From contig OZ037766.1 in the NCBI GenBank assembly GCA_964035545.1, positions 19,557,581 through 19,621,580 of the forward strand: a stretch of DNA of 64,000 nt, read 5' to 3'. Positions 11,504 to 22,619 of the stretch are shown here, piece by piece; within the stretch, counting starts at the first letter, position 1; each line of letters begins with the position of its first letter. Origin of the DNA: Bugula neritina (Eukaryota; Bryozoa; Gymnolaemata; Cheilostomatida; Bugulidae). The position numbers and the translations under genes are program-made. The notes under the pieces are model-generated. The model was not told where the DNA came from and ran no database searches. It saw only the letters and a list, made by a program, of their open reading frames with translations.

Positions 11504-12765
11504 CAGGGATGGGCAAATGGCGGCCCGCGGTCCACATCAGGCCCTTCTACTATTTTAATCAGGTCCTCAGCCAATCACTAGCAATTCTTAAAATTTAATT
11601 GGTTTCTTAATCATTCACAAATTGTGTGCACTATGCAACACTGGCCAATCATGAACATAGCTCATGAAAAGATTCTGGCCAATGTATAGTTACCGATATG
11701 TTTCATCCCAGATAGACGCCGCCCAGTTAGACGCTATTTTTCATTTTGGTACCATAATAACGTATATAACTGTTGTATTGATTGCTAGATAGCTAATATG
11801 CTAATAGCTATAATAGCTAATATAAAGTATCTGGGATAATAGCCCACTTTTCACAGATTTCTGTGGGACAAAAAACAGTAATACAATAATAATAGACATT
11901 ATTAATAAATACTTATTAACGAAATGTTTTTTTCGACAACAAGAAGCATAGAATATACAAAATTAATAAGTTAATACAGATCAAAGAAATTTATTTATGT
12001 ACCAAGCAGCAAACAATTAATCCAAGCTTATTTAAATATACATATATTTCAATAATATTCAAATAAATTGCACACAAAATATATGACACAAAAATAAATA
12101 AATAGCGTCTAACTGGGACATGGGCTGACACCACTGAAACTAATGATCACGGTTCAGTGAGCATAAGTATAGCAGCATTACAACTATAGTTATGTGATGT
12201 TGCTGCATCAACAGTTAGCCTCTACACTTTACCAGTTATAACTAGTGAAAAGTACCCTACACTAGCTAAACTGGGACTAAGAGTACTGAGCATATTTGGT
12301 TATGTTTATAAATGTTAATGCATGTTTTCTATCATGGACCATATCAAAAAAATTATAGAACACAGCTAGCTCACCAATGAGCATCTGCAAGATTTGCTTC
12401 GAGTAGCCACGTATGAACCCAGTACTAGCAGTGACATTAGTGCTATTATGGCTACTAAAAGTTTGTTTCATACTTCTCACTAATTATAGTAGGCCTACTA
12501 AAAGTGTACCCAACAAGTTTTTTGCGGCGTTCTTGCTTTGTAAACTATATAAAACTTGTTGTTAAATTAATCAACTGTCACCTTTTTTATTCAGCATCCA
12601 CATTCTGCAATTTATACTTTCAGCCTTGAAAACGAAAAAAAGCAATTTATATTTGCATTTGGTAATGCAGAATTGTACCTTGCATTTACAACAAACAAAC
12701 CTGGCCCTTCTTACGCCTTAAATCTTGAGATCTAGCCCCATTTTAAAAACATTTGCCCATCCCTG
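11504..12765. mobile_element. Non-autonomous hAT transposon, 1.26 kb
   Basis: Perfect 16-bp terminal inverted repeats, CAGGGATGGGCAAATG at 11504 and its complement ending at 12765. The 8-bp flanks are CTTTACGC and CCTTACGC, a hAT-length target duplication with one mismatch. No transposase ORF is visible, so mobilisation would need a partner. The interior carries a further inverted-repeat element at 11722-12117. Confidence 0.85.
11722..12117. mobile_element. Nested TIR element (MITE-like, 396 bp)
   Basis: CCCAGTTAGACGCTATTT at 11722-11739 is mirrored by AAATAGCGTCTAACTGGG at 12100-12117, an 18-bp perfect inverted repeat. A related half-copy, CAGATAGACGCC, lies just outside on the left (about 11709). 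I could not find a convincing target duplication, so the superfamily is open. Confidence 0.65.
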
Positions 12766-12829
12766 CCTTACGCCATAAGGCGTAAGAAATAACCAGTACT
12801 GGTACAGCTCTTTGTTGACATAAGTTATG

Positions 12830-13720
12830 GGCTTATAGTTATAGTACAGACTACAGTCACAGTGTGAGTGTCAGTCACTCTAGGTCAGACTCAGTATGAG
12901 TGTTACTGTTAGTGTACAGGTACTACTACTATTTCTATTGAGTATTGCCACAGAAAAGATATAACAAATAAAATTTCCAATGATCAAATTAAATAACTCA
13001 TTTTTAAACTTGAAATTAATAATTTTTTAGTCCGTGATATGATGAGGATTAAATAATTATTTTAATTAATTTTGTAGATTTATAATAATTGATGTTTTTT
13101 TTATATTAAAAATAGTAATATTAATATACCTAGACTTGAAGTCCTATTCTTATAGTTATTCTTAAAGTTAATACTGACGCTTAAAGTTCATCTTATAGTT
13201 ATAGGTATACTTATAGTTATAGTATTTGTTACTTATTTTAAACTTGTAGTATAACCCAAAGTTATACTAAAACTGTAAAAATAAATCTAATAGTAATACT
13301 CACTAATAGTTATAGTGTATTTATACATGGTAGTATACTAACATTGATAGTTATACTTATACTAATACTAATAGTAATACTTGATACTATACTAAGACTA
13401 TCTCTATAGATTATATAATGATTACAGGTTATAGACACAATTATAATGATAATAATACTAGTACTAATAGTAGCAGTTATGCTTATAGTAATAGCAATAC
13501 TAATAATAATAACTAGTGTATATTTATGATGCTTAGTCTTATAGGTATACTTATATGTATTAACTTATAGGTACTTATAAGTACCTTATAGGTACTTATA
13601 AGTACCTTATAGGTACTTAACTTAACCTATAGCTATGGCTTTGTAATTGGCAATTACCTATTGCAGTATATATCATATTTATAGTTTTCCCGATAGTGAT
13701 ACTCATACTTATAGTGGTAG
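12830..13720. repeat. Low-complexity TATAGTTATAC/TAATAC DNA
   Basis: Diverged simple-repeat tract with no coding potential. It includes the palindromic minisatellite at 13566-13620. Confidence 0.6.
13566..13620. repeat. 21-bp repeat of a perfect palindrome
   Basis: GGTACTTATAAGTACC is a 16-bp perfect palindrome at 13570-13585 and again at 13591-13606. A third, partial copy follows at 13612. The spacing is 21 bp. Confidence 0.9.
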
Positions 13721-14340
13721 TCATGGATCATGTTTACTGTTTCTGTTCACAGTAGTGACTAGTTTACTAATGCTAGTAGTGTTACTAACAGGGGTCAAAG
13801 TTAGCGGGTCACGTGGGGTCCCCTAAACTTAGTCGTAACCCAATTAAATATCTCATTACATCCAATAGCATATATGAGATTAGTGATGAAGTGTTGAATG
13901 GTTTGACATAAAACTGGTGATAAAGCTCCATGAATTGTTGAAAGTCAAAACACACAAATTGTTGGTAGAAGTTATGTACCTGAGTAGCTTTGAAAATGAG
14001 CGGTTTCTCTAACTCGCCTCTTAAATTTTTTCAGGTTTAGTATCAGAGCCAGTGCCACCAACTAACCAATTGGCTACTAAACTATAGATGGACTATAGTG
14101 TGCTATTCATGAGTAAAAGAAGATGCGGCTGAACTGAACCTCAGTATTAATGTGTTGGTTGTACATGTATTGGAAAAGGTGGTGATTGTAAGGTCAGTTT
14201 AGAGTTGCCACTTCCTGGCGTTACTTGGTGTTAATGATATGATAATCATGTTGATAACAGACTCAATTCCAGTTTCAATTTAACAAAACTGCAATGGCAA
14301 GCTCGTCCTAATTTTGAGCAAGTTAAAACATGATTTCATA
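13721..14340. other. Unrecognised stretch between repeats
   Basis: Less repetitive than its neighbours, with short broken reading frames on the plus strand. A Cys-rich run near 14155-14215 (CVGCTCIGKGGDCKV) ends quickly in stops. No family recognised; possibly decayed transposon. Confidence 0.3.
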
Positions 14341-15725
14341 TACTATTACCTACTTATTGACGAGGCCCATAACGGGGTTACTTCTCGTATCAGCTCATAA
14401 CATCTACTGTCTTCGCCACTATTGACCTCCATACTTTTCTATCTTATGCCAGATCTATGATCAATGATCAAATGTAATGTTAGCATATGTTTTGAGGTCT
14501 TTTTTGATAGTATCAACCCATGATATTCTTCTGGCCCCTCTGGGATGTTTTTGCCGGCTAGTTCAGATATATCTCTAGTGCTTGCTTGGCAGGTGCACCT
14601 TCTGGTAATCTGAGAAGGTGCCCGAGCCATCTTACTCTGTGTTCTTATGGTATGAGACCAAGGTTTCTGCCATGTCTTCTTATATAGCTCTTTGAGACCA
14701 TCTCACCTTCAATATTTTACGTAGGAGGTTTCTTTGGCATATGTCGATGTTGTTACTTCTCTCTTGTGTGATTGACCATAGTTCACTGTTATAAAGGAAG
14801 ATGCTTCCTAATAGCGCATCCAAGAGTCTCATCTTAATATTCAGACTGATTCCTTTTTGTGTTAGTATTTTGTTGATGTTGTAAGCCACTGTTGCCAGTC
14901 GGTTGTATCTGCCTATGTTGTTTTGTGTCAGGAGGATTGAGCCTAGGTATTTACATTTCTCCCACTGCTTTTCTACTCTGTTGATATATTTTTCTGTCTT
15001 TGCTAGGTTGATATGTAGATCTGTCTGTGAGAGAACAGATGGAATGTTTGCTTTGATAATTTCTATGGTGTGGCTGCAGTTGCCACCCACCCAGCAGATA
15101 TCATCTGCCTATTGCAGGTCAGTCAACACCCCAGAGTCATGGCAGTTTGCATAGTCATGGTCTCTCAGTGCAGTTGGTAGTCCTGATCCGGATGTGAGTG
15201 AAAAATAGTTCTGGTCTTCTAGAGCTGATGGTTGGCTCGTTTTTTTCACTGAGCAGAGGGCTTTTGCCAGATATAGTGTGAAGAGAGCAGGGCCAAGGCA
15301 GTTGCCTTGAGGTGTACCCATATTTGTTACAAAAGGAACCCCTTTCTTTCCAGCCACATCTACAAACTTTTATCATATGTAGTTCTGTGAGTGTATACTG
15401 TGTAGTATACTGTGTAGGTCTTCTAGCAGTATCTTTCTGTTCACGGTATCAAATGCTCTAGATATGTCCATCGTTAGTATGTGTGTTTCAAAGTTTGTAG
15501 ATCTTACCGCTTTTTCTGCCATAATCTTCAGGGCAAAGAGCTACTCTGTTGTACCACTTGCGTCACCGGTATCTCACTGTTGCTCTTCTCTCTTATTCTC
15601 CATAACATGCAAGTTGCTAGTACAGTGGGATGATGAAACGTAGATGACTTGCTGGTCCTTTGGCTTTTCCAGGCTTTTGTAGTGGTATTAGAATGCCATC
15701 CTTTACTTCTGTAAAGGATCACATT
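14340..15725 (-). mobile_element. Decayed LINE reverse transcriptase (second clade)
   Basis: Read on the minus strand, pieces in several frames follow reverse-transcriptase order: VKDGILIPLQKPGKAKGPAS (about 15715), MDISRAFDTVNRKIL (about 15470), FVTNMGTPQGNCLGPALFTL (about 15330), QADDICWVGGNC (about 15100), KCKYLGSILLTQNNIGRYNR, then LLRKILKVRWSQRAI and a C-terminal tail to about 14340. Frameshifts and stops separate the pieces. The active-site box reads ADDI. It differs clearly from the LINEs at 8.4 and 33.3 kb. Confidence 0.85.
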
Positions 15726-17653
15726 CTAATATACTATTACTACTAGTATAAAAATATTCTAAAAAATATCTAATAAAAGTTAATTTTCTGAACTGGGTTC
15801 AAATTTAATTTTTAGTATCTCTTGCTAGGTATATTGGATACTTATACTAGATCTAGTAAACAAGTCCAAGTAGACCAATATGCAAATCTTCTAATAATCT
15901 CAAGGGTGTGAAAACCCTGGAAATGCTAGCTTTCTCTGTTATATTTATTTTAGTACATAGTCAAATAATATATTTAGCATATTGGTGTATTGACTTGCCT
16001 AACTTTGGAAAACTTGCAGCAAGTTAATCGAAGTTTTTGAGTCAAATAAATCATTTTAGCCAGTCAATTTTAGTCAAAAGGTTTCTCCTACTCAAATGAA
16101 GCGATTTAGATTAGCTCTTTGTTGGTTCTAAAAGTGTGGGTTTTACTGGTTTGTTTTAACATATAACAATAAGTTTAGCAAAGAAATAAAATACAATATA
16201 TAATATGATGTCAAAAAAGGCATGCATCTGTGATTCTAGAGTTCAAATTTGAAGGATAACATCTAAGTGACTGAGACTTTAAGAAACAGTAATCATAATA
16301 AAAATGATTTAACCTTAATTTAGCAAAACGTAAGTTTCGAAGAATAAAACTGTTTAGTATCACACCACTCATAGAGTGTTTAAAAAAGTAAAATAGACAC
16401 TATCATGTCATTCAGTTTGATCATCGAAATTTCATTGACATTAGAATTTACAATTTGGCACCTGTTTGAAAAGCCAGACTGAATTTTTTCTTACATATTT
16501 TGAGATTTTTGTTACATTCACTATGAATACTACACAGTCTGGGGAATCTCGGAATGTGTAGTATTCAATAGTATATCCATACCAAGAATTTTTTTGATAT
16601 GAAAAATTAAACTAGAAATACTACAATTATGAAACCCATACTTTTAGTGATATATTGATGTATTTTGTAATGAAACCATTTTAACATCCACTTTGAAGCA
16701 AATGTATTTTCATTGTTTTGAAAGTCGCATGCTTCGTTTTAAATTTACCAATTAACATCAAATAAAAAGAATATGCCATTAATTAAAGACTAGTTTTTGA
16801 GTTGCTATGCTATTAACATTGTAGTTATTTTGCAATGGCTAAAGAGTTTCCATAATTGAACTTTATTCAGCTATTTAAAAGTATGCTACTCCAGCTTTGT
16901 AATGTTACAAGCTTTGTCTAATAAGAAATATTATATGTGTGGCTTTGTTCTTTAGTTAAGACTATTCCAATTAACTTTCACTAGCATGTTTGTTCAGAAT
17001 TCTTCTGCTTCTAAGTGGTAGTTTCCAGTGCTGCACAAATGCATTTTTTCTGATAGAATTTTAGTTAATGATAATAACAACTAAGCTGTTCAGAAGTAAT
17101 AAGTGTGTATATGGTATAGCTGGACAATATTTTGATGAAGTAATTTAAGATAATAATTGTTTTCTGTACCCATAGTTATTTTCATGTTTTATTATAATGC
17201 ACAACAAAGTAGCAAATTAATGCTATACCACATCTATTTTAGATGGTGTAATAAATATCTGGAATATAGAAATCCATAGAATAAGTATCATATTCAGTTT
17301 ACTTGTTCTTATAAAGTAGCCTGTAACAAAGCATGTTTGTTGTTCACATAAAAGAATAAAGGTGTCATAACTTGTGTTGGGCGAAATTCTCAAACTGTTT
17401 GTGACTACCTCAACAGCCAAACGTCCTCATAAAAAATAGCTAAAGGTGCACTTTTGAAAGTTATCTTGAACTTACTATTAAAAGTAAAACCTGCTATCAA
17501 CATAGTCTGTTGACAGTGTTGTCAAATGTGTTCATGTAGTTCAACTAAGCATTGTAGGTGCAACTCCTACTTGGGAATAATATGTTGAAAAAAGTTTCTG
17601 CTGAGAGCATGCTAGTTGAAATCAAAAAGTCACAATGAAAACATAATTGAGAG
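15726..17653. other. No gene or repeat recognised
   Basis: AT-rich DNA with only short random ORFs. No TIRs, tandem repeats or splice-framed conserved exons found on either strand. Confidence 0.4.
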
Positions 17654-18239
17654 CAGGGTTCGGGTAATTGATGTTTGTGGTTGCAATTGGTTGCAATTAA
17701 TTACATTTTTCCAAATAATTGAATGTAATTTGTAATTGAAGTATAAAACTGCAATTGTAATTTACCACATATCAGGGCGGGGTCAATTACATGTGAATGT
17801 AATTAATTGCAATTACATAAAAATTTATCAATTACAATTATAATTGCAGTTAAAAAGTAATGTAATTAATTACAATTACAATCACTTTTGTTCTCACAAG
17901 GAATAAAAAGAAGTTATGTAATCTCACTTCTAGGGTCCAACTACCAGGGGCAATTTTGTCAGTGGTGAACCTACTTTGTTCCCAACAGTGATACTATACC
18001 ACATGGACTCAATGAACTTGTTATTTAGCAGTAGGCATGGTAGGAAAAGTATGAATCTTTTAAGATTTTAAAATTTGAAGTAATTGACATGTAATTATAA
18101 AGTAATTGTAAAAACCAATTGCATTAGATATGTAATTAGTTACAATTACAATTACATTTTTATACATTCATGCAAATACTTGAAAAAATTAACTAATTAC
18201 AACCAATTACAATTACAAATTACAACTACCCCAACCCTG
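17654..18239. mobile_element. TIR repeat rich in AATTACAATTAC
   Basis: The left end, CAGGGTTCGGGTAATTG (17654), is mirrored by the right end CTACCCCAACCCTG (to 18239). Between them are many GTAATTGCAATTAC-like motifs in both orientations. The CAGGG terminus and size suggest a non-autonomous hAT. The 8-bp flanks (ATTGAGAG and ATATCTAG) match at only four positions, so the target duplication is unproven. Confidence 0.6.
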
Positions 18240-18590
18240 ATATCTAGAGTAATTGATTTTTACAATTACTTTGTAACCACATATTAATTACTTCAAATTT
18301 CTAAATCTTTCATAATTCTCTTACCATGGTTACTGTGTAATAAAAATTTCAGATTAATTCAATGCAGTATTATTGTTATATTGTATCACCTTATTAATAA
18401 TGTTAAAAGAAACAGATGAGTTGTTCACCAATATCAGATGAGCTACCGTAAATTTTTAGAATACAAATAGTTAATTGTGAATTTCGTTGAACTCCAAGTT
18501 GTACTAGTTGTATTAACATATTGTTCTGTACGCAGTTTTATGGCACCCTAAGCTAATGTGAGAAAGGCCATATGGTAGCTTACAAATCTT

Positions 18591-18597
18591 TTATAAT
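18591..18597 (+). promoter_or_regulatory. Possible TATA box of the secreted-peptide gene
   Basis: TTATAAT lies 64-70 bp upstream of the peptide start codon, a fair distance for a short 5' leader. AT-rich DNA makes this weak on its own. Confidence 0.3.
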
Positions 18598-18660
18598 CTT
18601 TGCAAATCTTAGCTTTTATCCTTTGCTAGTAAAAAGTCTGTAATGCATTCAATTTTAAAG

Positions 18661-19809
18661 ATGAAACTCCATTTAGCTCTTTTAATAACAACTTGCTTAG
18701 TCGTCGGGGTAAGTATTTCAAAATCTAGAATAGCAGCTGCCTGCTCAGCAGGTAAGAAGCTGTAAAGTATCTACTTTTTATGTACTTAGGCTGGTGTATC
18801 AAAACAGGAAGAACAAAAAGTGAACATGGTTTCTTATTCTTTAAATGCTATAAGCTATGTTTCTGATATGGTTTTGGGCACAAAGTGTAGATTTCACTAC
18901 AAGGATTAATCCTGCCTCAATCTAAGCTTGCTATCATTTAGGCAAAGGGTAATATTGTAACCTTTTCAGTTGTTTAAGCTTATGCTTACAATATTGTTTT
19001 TTAGGGATTTCAGTCTCCCAATAGCTAATTCTTGGGTAGCTTTTCTTTTTAAATGAAACCCTGCAGTTAAAATAACTTTTTTTTAACTGAAAGGAAAATC
19101 CTATTGCATTTACATTCAATAAGTAAATACATTTGTAGTGTTTTTGAGCCTCATGAAGAGTGAAAACTATACGCAAGTTTATAGTTGCCATCCCTGTGAG
19201 AAAACCCCTGATGGGAAGGGTTTTTTTTCTTAAACCGGGCTAAGGTCTTACTATACAGATGAGGCATGGGAGCAATTATAACTATATGCTCTTCCTAACA
19301 TCACCAATGACCTTTGTTGAGGTTCAAACCCATGACTTCGTGCTTACTAGGCGACACTTTGACCCCTAGGCCAAGGCTGCTCTAAATATTCTTAGCATTA
19401 GTTACAAGCTACATCAGTGCTGTTGAAAATCTTGATGCTGCCCCTTAGCTGTATCAAAAGTGTAAGAATTTGGGTTTTTGCAATATTATCGAAGTTTAAT
19501 TGTCCAATGATAATTTATAATAAATTGTTGATAGGTTCACAAAAATATAGAAACTAAATAAAAATTACATTGATGAGATAAACACTATAATATGCAGACT
19601 AATATATTATGCTTTCTTAGACAGCTGCTGACTTCAAACATTGTTTAGAAGATAAAGAATGTGACGTCACAGAATGCTGCCACCATGATAGAGCTGTAGG
19701 GGTTTGTGTGAGCAGAAAGACTTATGGTCAGCTTTGTGACTGCGGCTGTGAGAAAAATCTGATGTGCTCAATGACAACTGGCAAATGTGAATATGTTTTC
19801 AAAGGCTAA
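18661..19809 (+). CDS. Secreted ten-cysteine peptide (colipase/prokineticin-like spacing)
   Basis: Two exons, 18661-18708 and 19621-19809, join in phase 0 through a GGG|GTAAGT donor and a TTCTTAG acceptor, giving 78 residues and a TAA stop. Exon 1 is almost exactly a signal peptide (MKLHLALLITTCLVVG), with likely cleavage after the TAA that begins exon 2. The mature part has ten cysteines: C-x5-C-x4-CC-x8-C-x9-C-x-C-x-C-x5-C-x6-C. The first five spacings and the final C-x-C-x5-C-x6-C match the colipase/prokineticin/Dickkopf C-terminal fold, but the long loop between cysteines 6 and 7 is cut to one residue. The product would be extracellular, as a hormone-like, inhibitory, defence or digestive peptide; the sequence does not say which. 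A SINE sits antisense in the intron. There is no AATAAA close downstream. Confidence 0.75.
19195..19383 (-). mobile_element. tRNA-derived SINE in the peptide-gene intron
   Basis: On the minus strand from 19382: a tRNA-like head with A-box TGGCCTAGGGG and B-box GGGTTTGAACC, then a unique body, ending in a hairpin made of AAAACCCT and AGGGTTTT arms (19199-19225). The head resembles a different tRNA from the SINEs at 7.8 and 21.2 kb, so it is a separate family. Confidence 0.65.
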
Positions 19810-20122
19810 CTTATAATACAATCTGCCTGTGTTGTAGCAAATTTATAAAGAAAATGTAATAGTTTATTCAATACATACACCACATAAATTTTCTCCTTCT
19901 TCTATTGGTTGATGTATAGAGTTACATAACGTAGGTGTTTACAATTATATCAATGTTAAGTATATATTATTACTTTTAACTACTGATTTTAGCACATTGA
20001 ATGAGTAATGTTTTAATTTATATTTTCCCATGTAGTCCCATACAATACTGCACATAAACATATGTAAGTCAGAAATTTAAGAGCGTTTGTCAAAAAGGTG
20101 AATTCCTGCAATTCCATCATAA
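19810..20122. other. 3' flank of peptide gene, no feature seen
   Basis: AT-rich DNA. It should contain the 3' untranslated region of the peptide gene but shows no canonical poly(A) signal. Confidence 0.35.
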
Positions 20123-20670
20123 TCTAGAAGTAACATCCAATTATCTTTCACTCATTACACTCCGAGGGTGGACCACACAACTTTTTAGAAATCGAGAGGT
20201 TCAAGGGCCCTAATTAATCTGTGAAAACTTTAAGTTGTTCTGTGCGCCCAGTAAGCCACAACAATTTTTAATAAACTTTTAACATAAATCAGGAGTTGTC
20301 TTTTCTTAACGTTTGTTTGAATCGGTCAACTATCTTAGAATTATTTTATCTAATTTATTTTATATATGCAAAAGAAATTTAAGATGATTATAGATGCTTT
20401 TCTCATTTATTGTTGTAAAAGCTTAAGACTGCTCTGTCCACCCAGTTACCCAGTTATGTTCAGGAGATCACACAAACATTAATTCTAAGTATTACTTTGG
20501 CCAATAGGTGTTCTGCCCACCCAAATAGCCAAAAAGGCTCTTCAAATTTTTTCGGGAGTTGTTTTCTTTTCATTTTGTTTAAATCAGTTGAATGTCTGAA
20601 AGTTATATAAGGTAGTTTATTATATATACATGGTAAAACTTCTGCAGATGATATAGAGACATTGTTCACT
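20123..20670 (+). repeat. Dispersed repeat, copy 1
   Basis: Positions 20123-20523 match the reverse complement of 47065-47465 over about 400 bp (for example AGAAGTAACATCCAATTAT, CAGGAGTTGTCTT and CCAATAGGTGTTC in the same order). Copy 1 is also internally tandem: GGAGTTGTCTTTTCTTAACG near 20291 recurs in diverged form near 20559. No ORF, TIR or tRNA-like head. Confidence 0.82.
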
Positions 20671-21164
20671 TTCCTGAGTTAAATTTTTGTGACTTTCTTC
20701 TGACAGCGTCTGAAGGAAAGTTGAGCATCCACAAAACAAAGCAAGAGACTGGGTTTGTTTTAGAAATTGGTGAGCATTATTATTAATTAGCTGTAAAAAT
20801 GTTTATAAATATAGGTGAATGAATGTCTGATAATGATTTTCTTCACGACTTTAAACATCCTAACTACTTTTACAAAAAAGTAATGAGAAGCATGAGCAGG
20901 TTGGTCTGGATTGTAAAGGATAATATTTTAAGTTTGTACATTTGAGCTTTACTAACAAATTTAAATTGAACTACATGTATATGTTCTATAAGCAATGTTT
21001 TTAAAACAATGCTGTTGGTTAAAATGCATACTTTTTATACTATTTCAATAATGACTTCAGAGCAAAGATGGCTTAATAAAATGTGCAGCTTTTCCCACAA
21101 AAAATGAAATTATGCTGCACATAAAATATTTATCGGACAGCTGTGGTGTTGAGTTTACCCAGCA
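20671..21164. other. No feature recognised
   Basis: AT-rich, non-repetitive by eye, no conserved frames. Confidence 0.35.
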
Positions 21165-21300
21165 GCCCCTGTGGTGTAATTGTTTAGCCCTGCTTGCAAG
21201 CCGGAGGTCTGTGGTTCGAATTCCTGTGGGGGCAAAGTTTTTACAACAGCTATCTAGAAAGGGGCAACAATTGCCTTTGTCAACACACCATCACCGGAAT
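21165..21300 (+). mobile_element. tRNA-Ala-like SINE
   Basis: The head (21165-21234) folds roughly as a tRNA with loop CTTGCAA (anticodon TGC), A-box TGGTGTAATTG and B-box GGTTCGAATTC. Mismatches in the acceptor stem argue against a working tRNA. It is followed by GCAAAGTTTTTACAACAGCTA, close to the body of the SINE at 7.8 kb. Confidence 0.65.
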
Positions 21301-21780
21301 ATTATTGTTAATTGGGATTTTTAAGTATGTGTAGTTGTTTTCTCTTGTTTTTGCGTATGTGTGGGGTGCACAACTCTGAGATATTGGATATAGCATGGGT
21401 GTGGCTTGTGTGATTGTTGTAGCTATATAACCTAGTGTAAATAGGAGAATTGTGGATTGTAGACTGATTAAGGAACGATTGAGGAAATATTTGTATAGAA
21501 TGTGTGACCCAATTAGAGCTTGTTAGGGTACGTTAGTGAGTGCTAACCAAAGACCAAAGACTGAGAAGCACCACCAGCCAACTACCCTAACCCGGAGTCT
21601 CAACTTCACCCCTACCGGACGGACGGAAGCTGGAGTTACCTCGCAGCCAAGCCATTAACCCGTAACTGTACACTGACCCAAGCTCACGCAAAGGCTGCAA
21701 CCTATATAGTAGGCCTATATATTATTCGGTGAGTTTATAATACTCCAAATTACTAAAACCCACCACAACATCATGAATAT
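21301..21780. other. Unassigned element, possibly a solo LTR
   Basis: Contains a TATA-like CTATATAACC (21424), an inverted pair GTTAGGGTA/TACCCTAAC (21522 and about 21585) and ends in CCACCACAACA (about 21772), the same style of end as the Gypsy LTRs at 35.6 and 43.9 kb. I found no flanking duplication and no clear left end. Confidence 0.25.
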
Positions 21781-22297
21781 ATTGTTGAAAATGGCAGCAT
21801 AACTATAAAATGACTGACCCCTTGCACCCAAAAGGCATTGAAAATAATATATACTTGTACTGTAAAACCAGCAGCAATACATTCTGATTTAAATGTCAGA
21901 AGTCTCAAATGCAGGCAACTGTGTATGTCCATGCAAGGATTGTCTAAACTGAAGATCCTTTGGAGAAAAAGACGCAAATTAGATTGATAGGAGTAATAAT
22001 GATGGTAAGAAAACTTTATACAACGAAGCACTGCTTTGTCACATTTGTTATATAGTTTGCTTCAATTAACAAGAAATTTTACATTGTGTTTTAATCACCT
22101 TTATCTTTATGTGATTTTAAAATACATTTACAGAATAGTGCTCCTTTTTTTGCAAATATTTAATGATTCCTAACAGATCAATAGAATCTTGACTCATTTG
22201 TTCGGCGCTCATGATATATTTTTTAAGAATCTGATTCTTTGACAAATCGACATAAAAAGCTTCTAATCCTGCATAACAAACTTCTTTTATATATTTA
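21781..22297. other. No feature recognised
   Basis: Only short ORFs without family resemblance. Confidence 0.35.
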
Positions 22298-22549
22298 GGG
22301 CGCTTTCGGATTCCCTACGCGTAGGGGTAACTGTAGGCCCTACGCGATGCCCATTCGGTAACCATCACGCGTAGGGCGCAATTATTCGAGCAATTACGAT
22401 AATTTCACTCTGACATTGCGTCATTTTTGTAAACGAGTGTAAGCGATAGAATAGGTAGTTACCCCTACACGTACCCGGGGTACTCGTGGTTACCGAGCAA
22501 ATTCATCGATGAGCCCAGTAGGCTACGCGTAGGGAATCCGAAAGCGCCC
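22298..22549. mobile_element. Harbinger-like MITE, 252 bp
   Basis: The first 27 bases (22298-22324, starting GGGCGCTTTCGGATTCCCTA) are exactly repeated in inverted orientation at 22523-22549. Both ends are flanked by TTA (22295-22297 and 22550-22552), the 3-bp TWA duplication typical of PIF/Harbinger. The termini contain the palindrome CTACGCGTAG, also found internally, so the element could form strong hairpins. It is far richer in CpG than its surroundings and has no ORF. Confidence 0.85.
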
Positions 22550-22619
22550 TTATTATGTATGCTTCTGCCAAATGTAAAGTGTCATTCATATAGCAAACAT
22601 GTGTTTCTATTGACAACTT

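Larger units (their letters stand above)
11456..12816. mobile_element. Foldback element interrupted by a hAT insertion
   Basis: Outside the hAT element, 11456-11503 and 12766-12816 are imperfect inverted copies of each other: AACAAAGAGCTG at the left and CAGCTCTTTGTT at 12805-12816, with ACCAGTA and TTACGC inside both arms. With the hAT removed this is a foldback of roughly 100 bp that abuts the 3' end of the LINE fragment. It may be a small MITE or a hairpin formed at the LINE end. Confidence 0.55.

Noticed and set aside
21165-21234. Functional tRNA-Ala gene
   Set aside because: Acceptor stem mismatches, no T-run terminator, and the same downstream body as a SINE copy at 7.8 kb.
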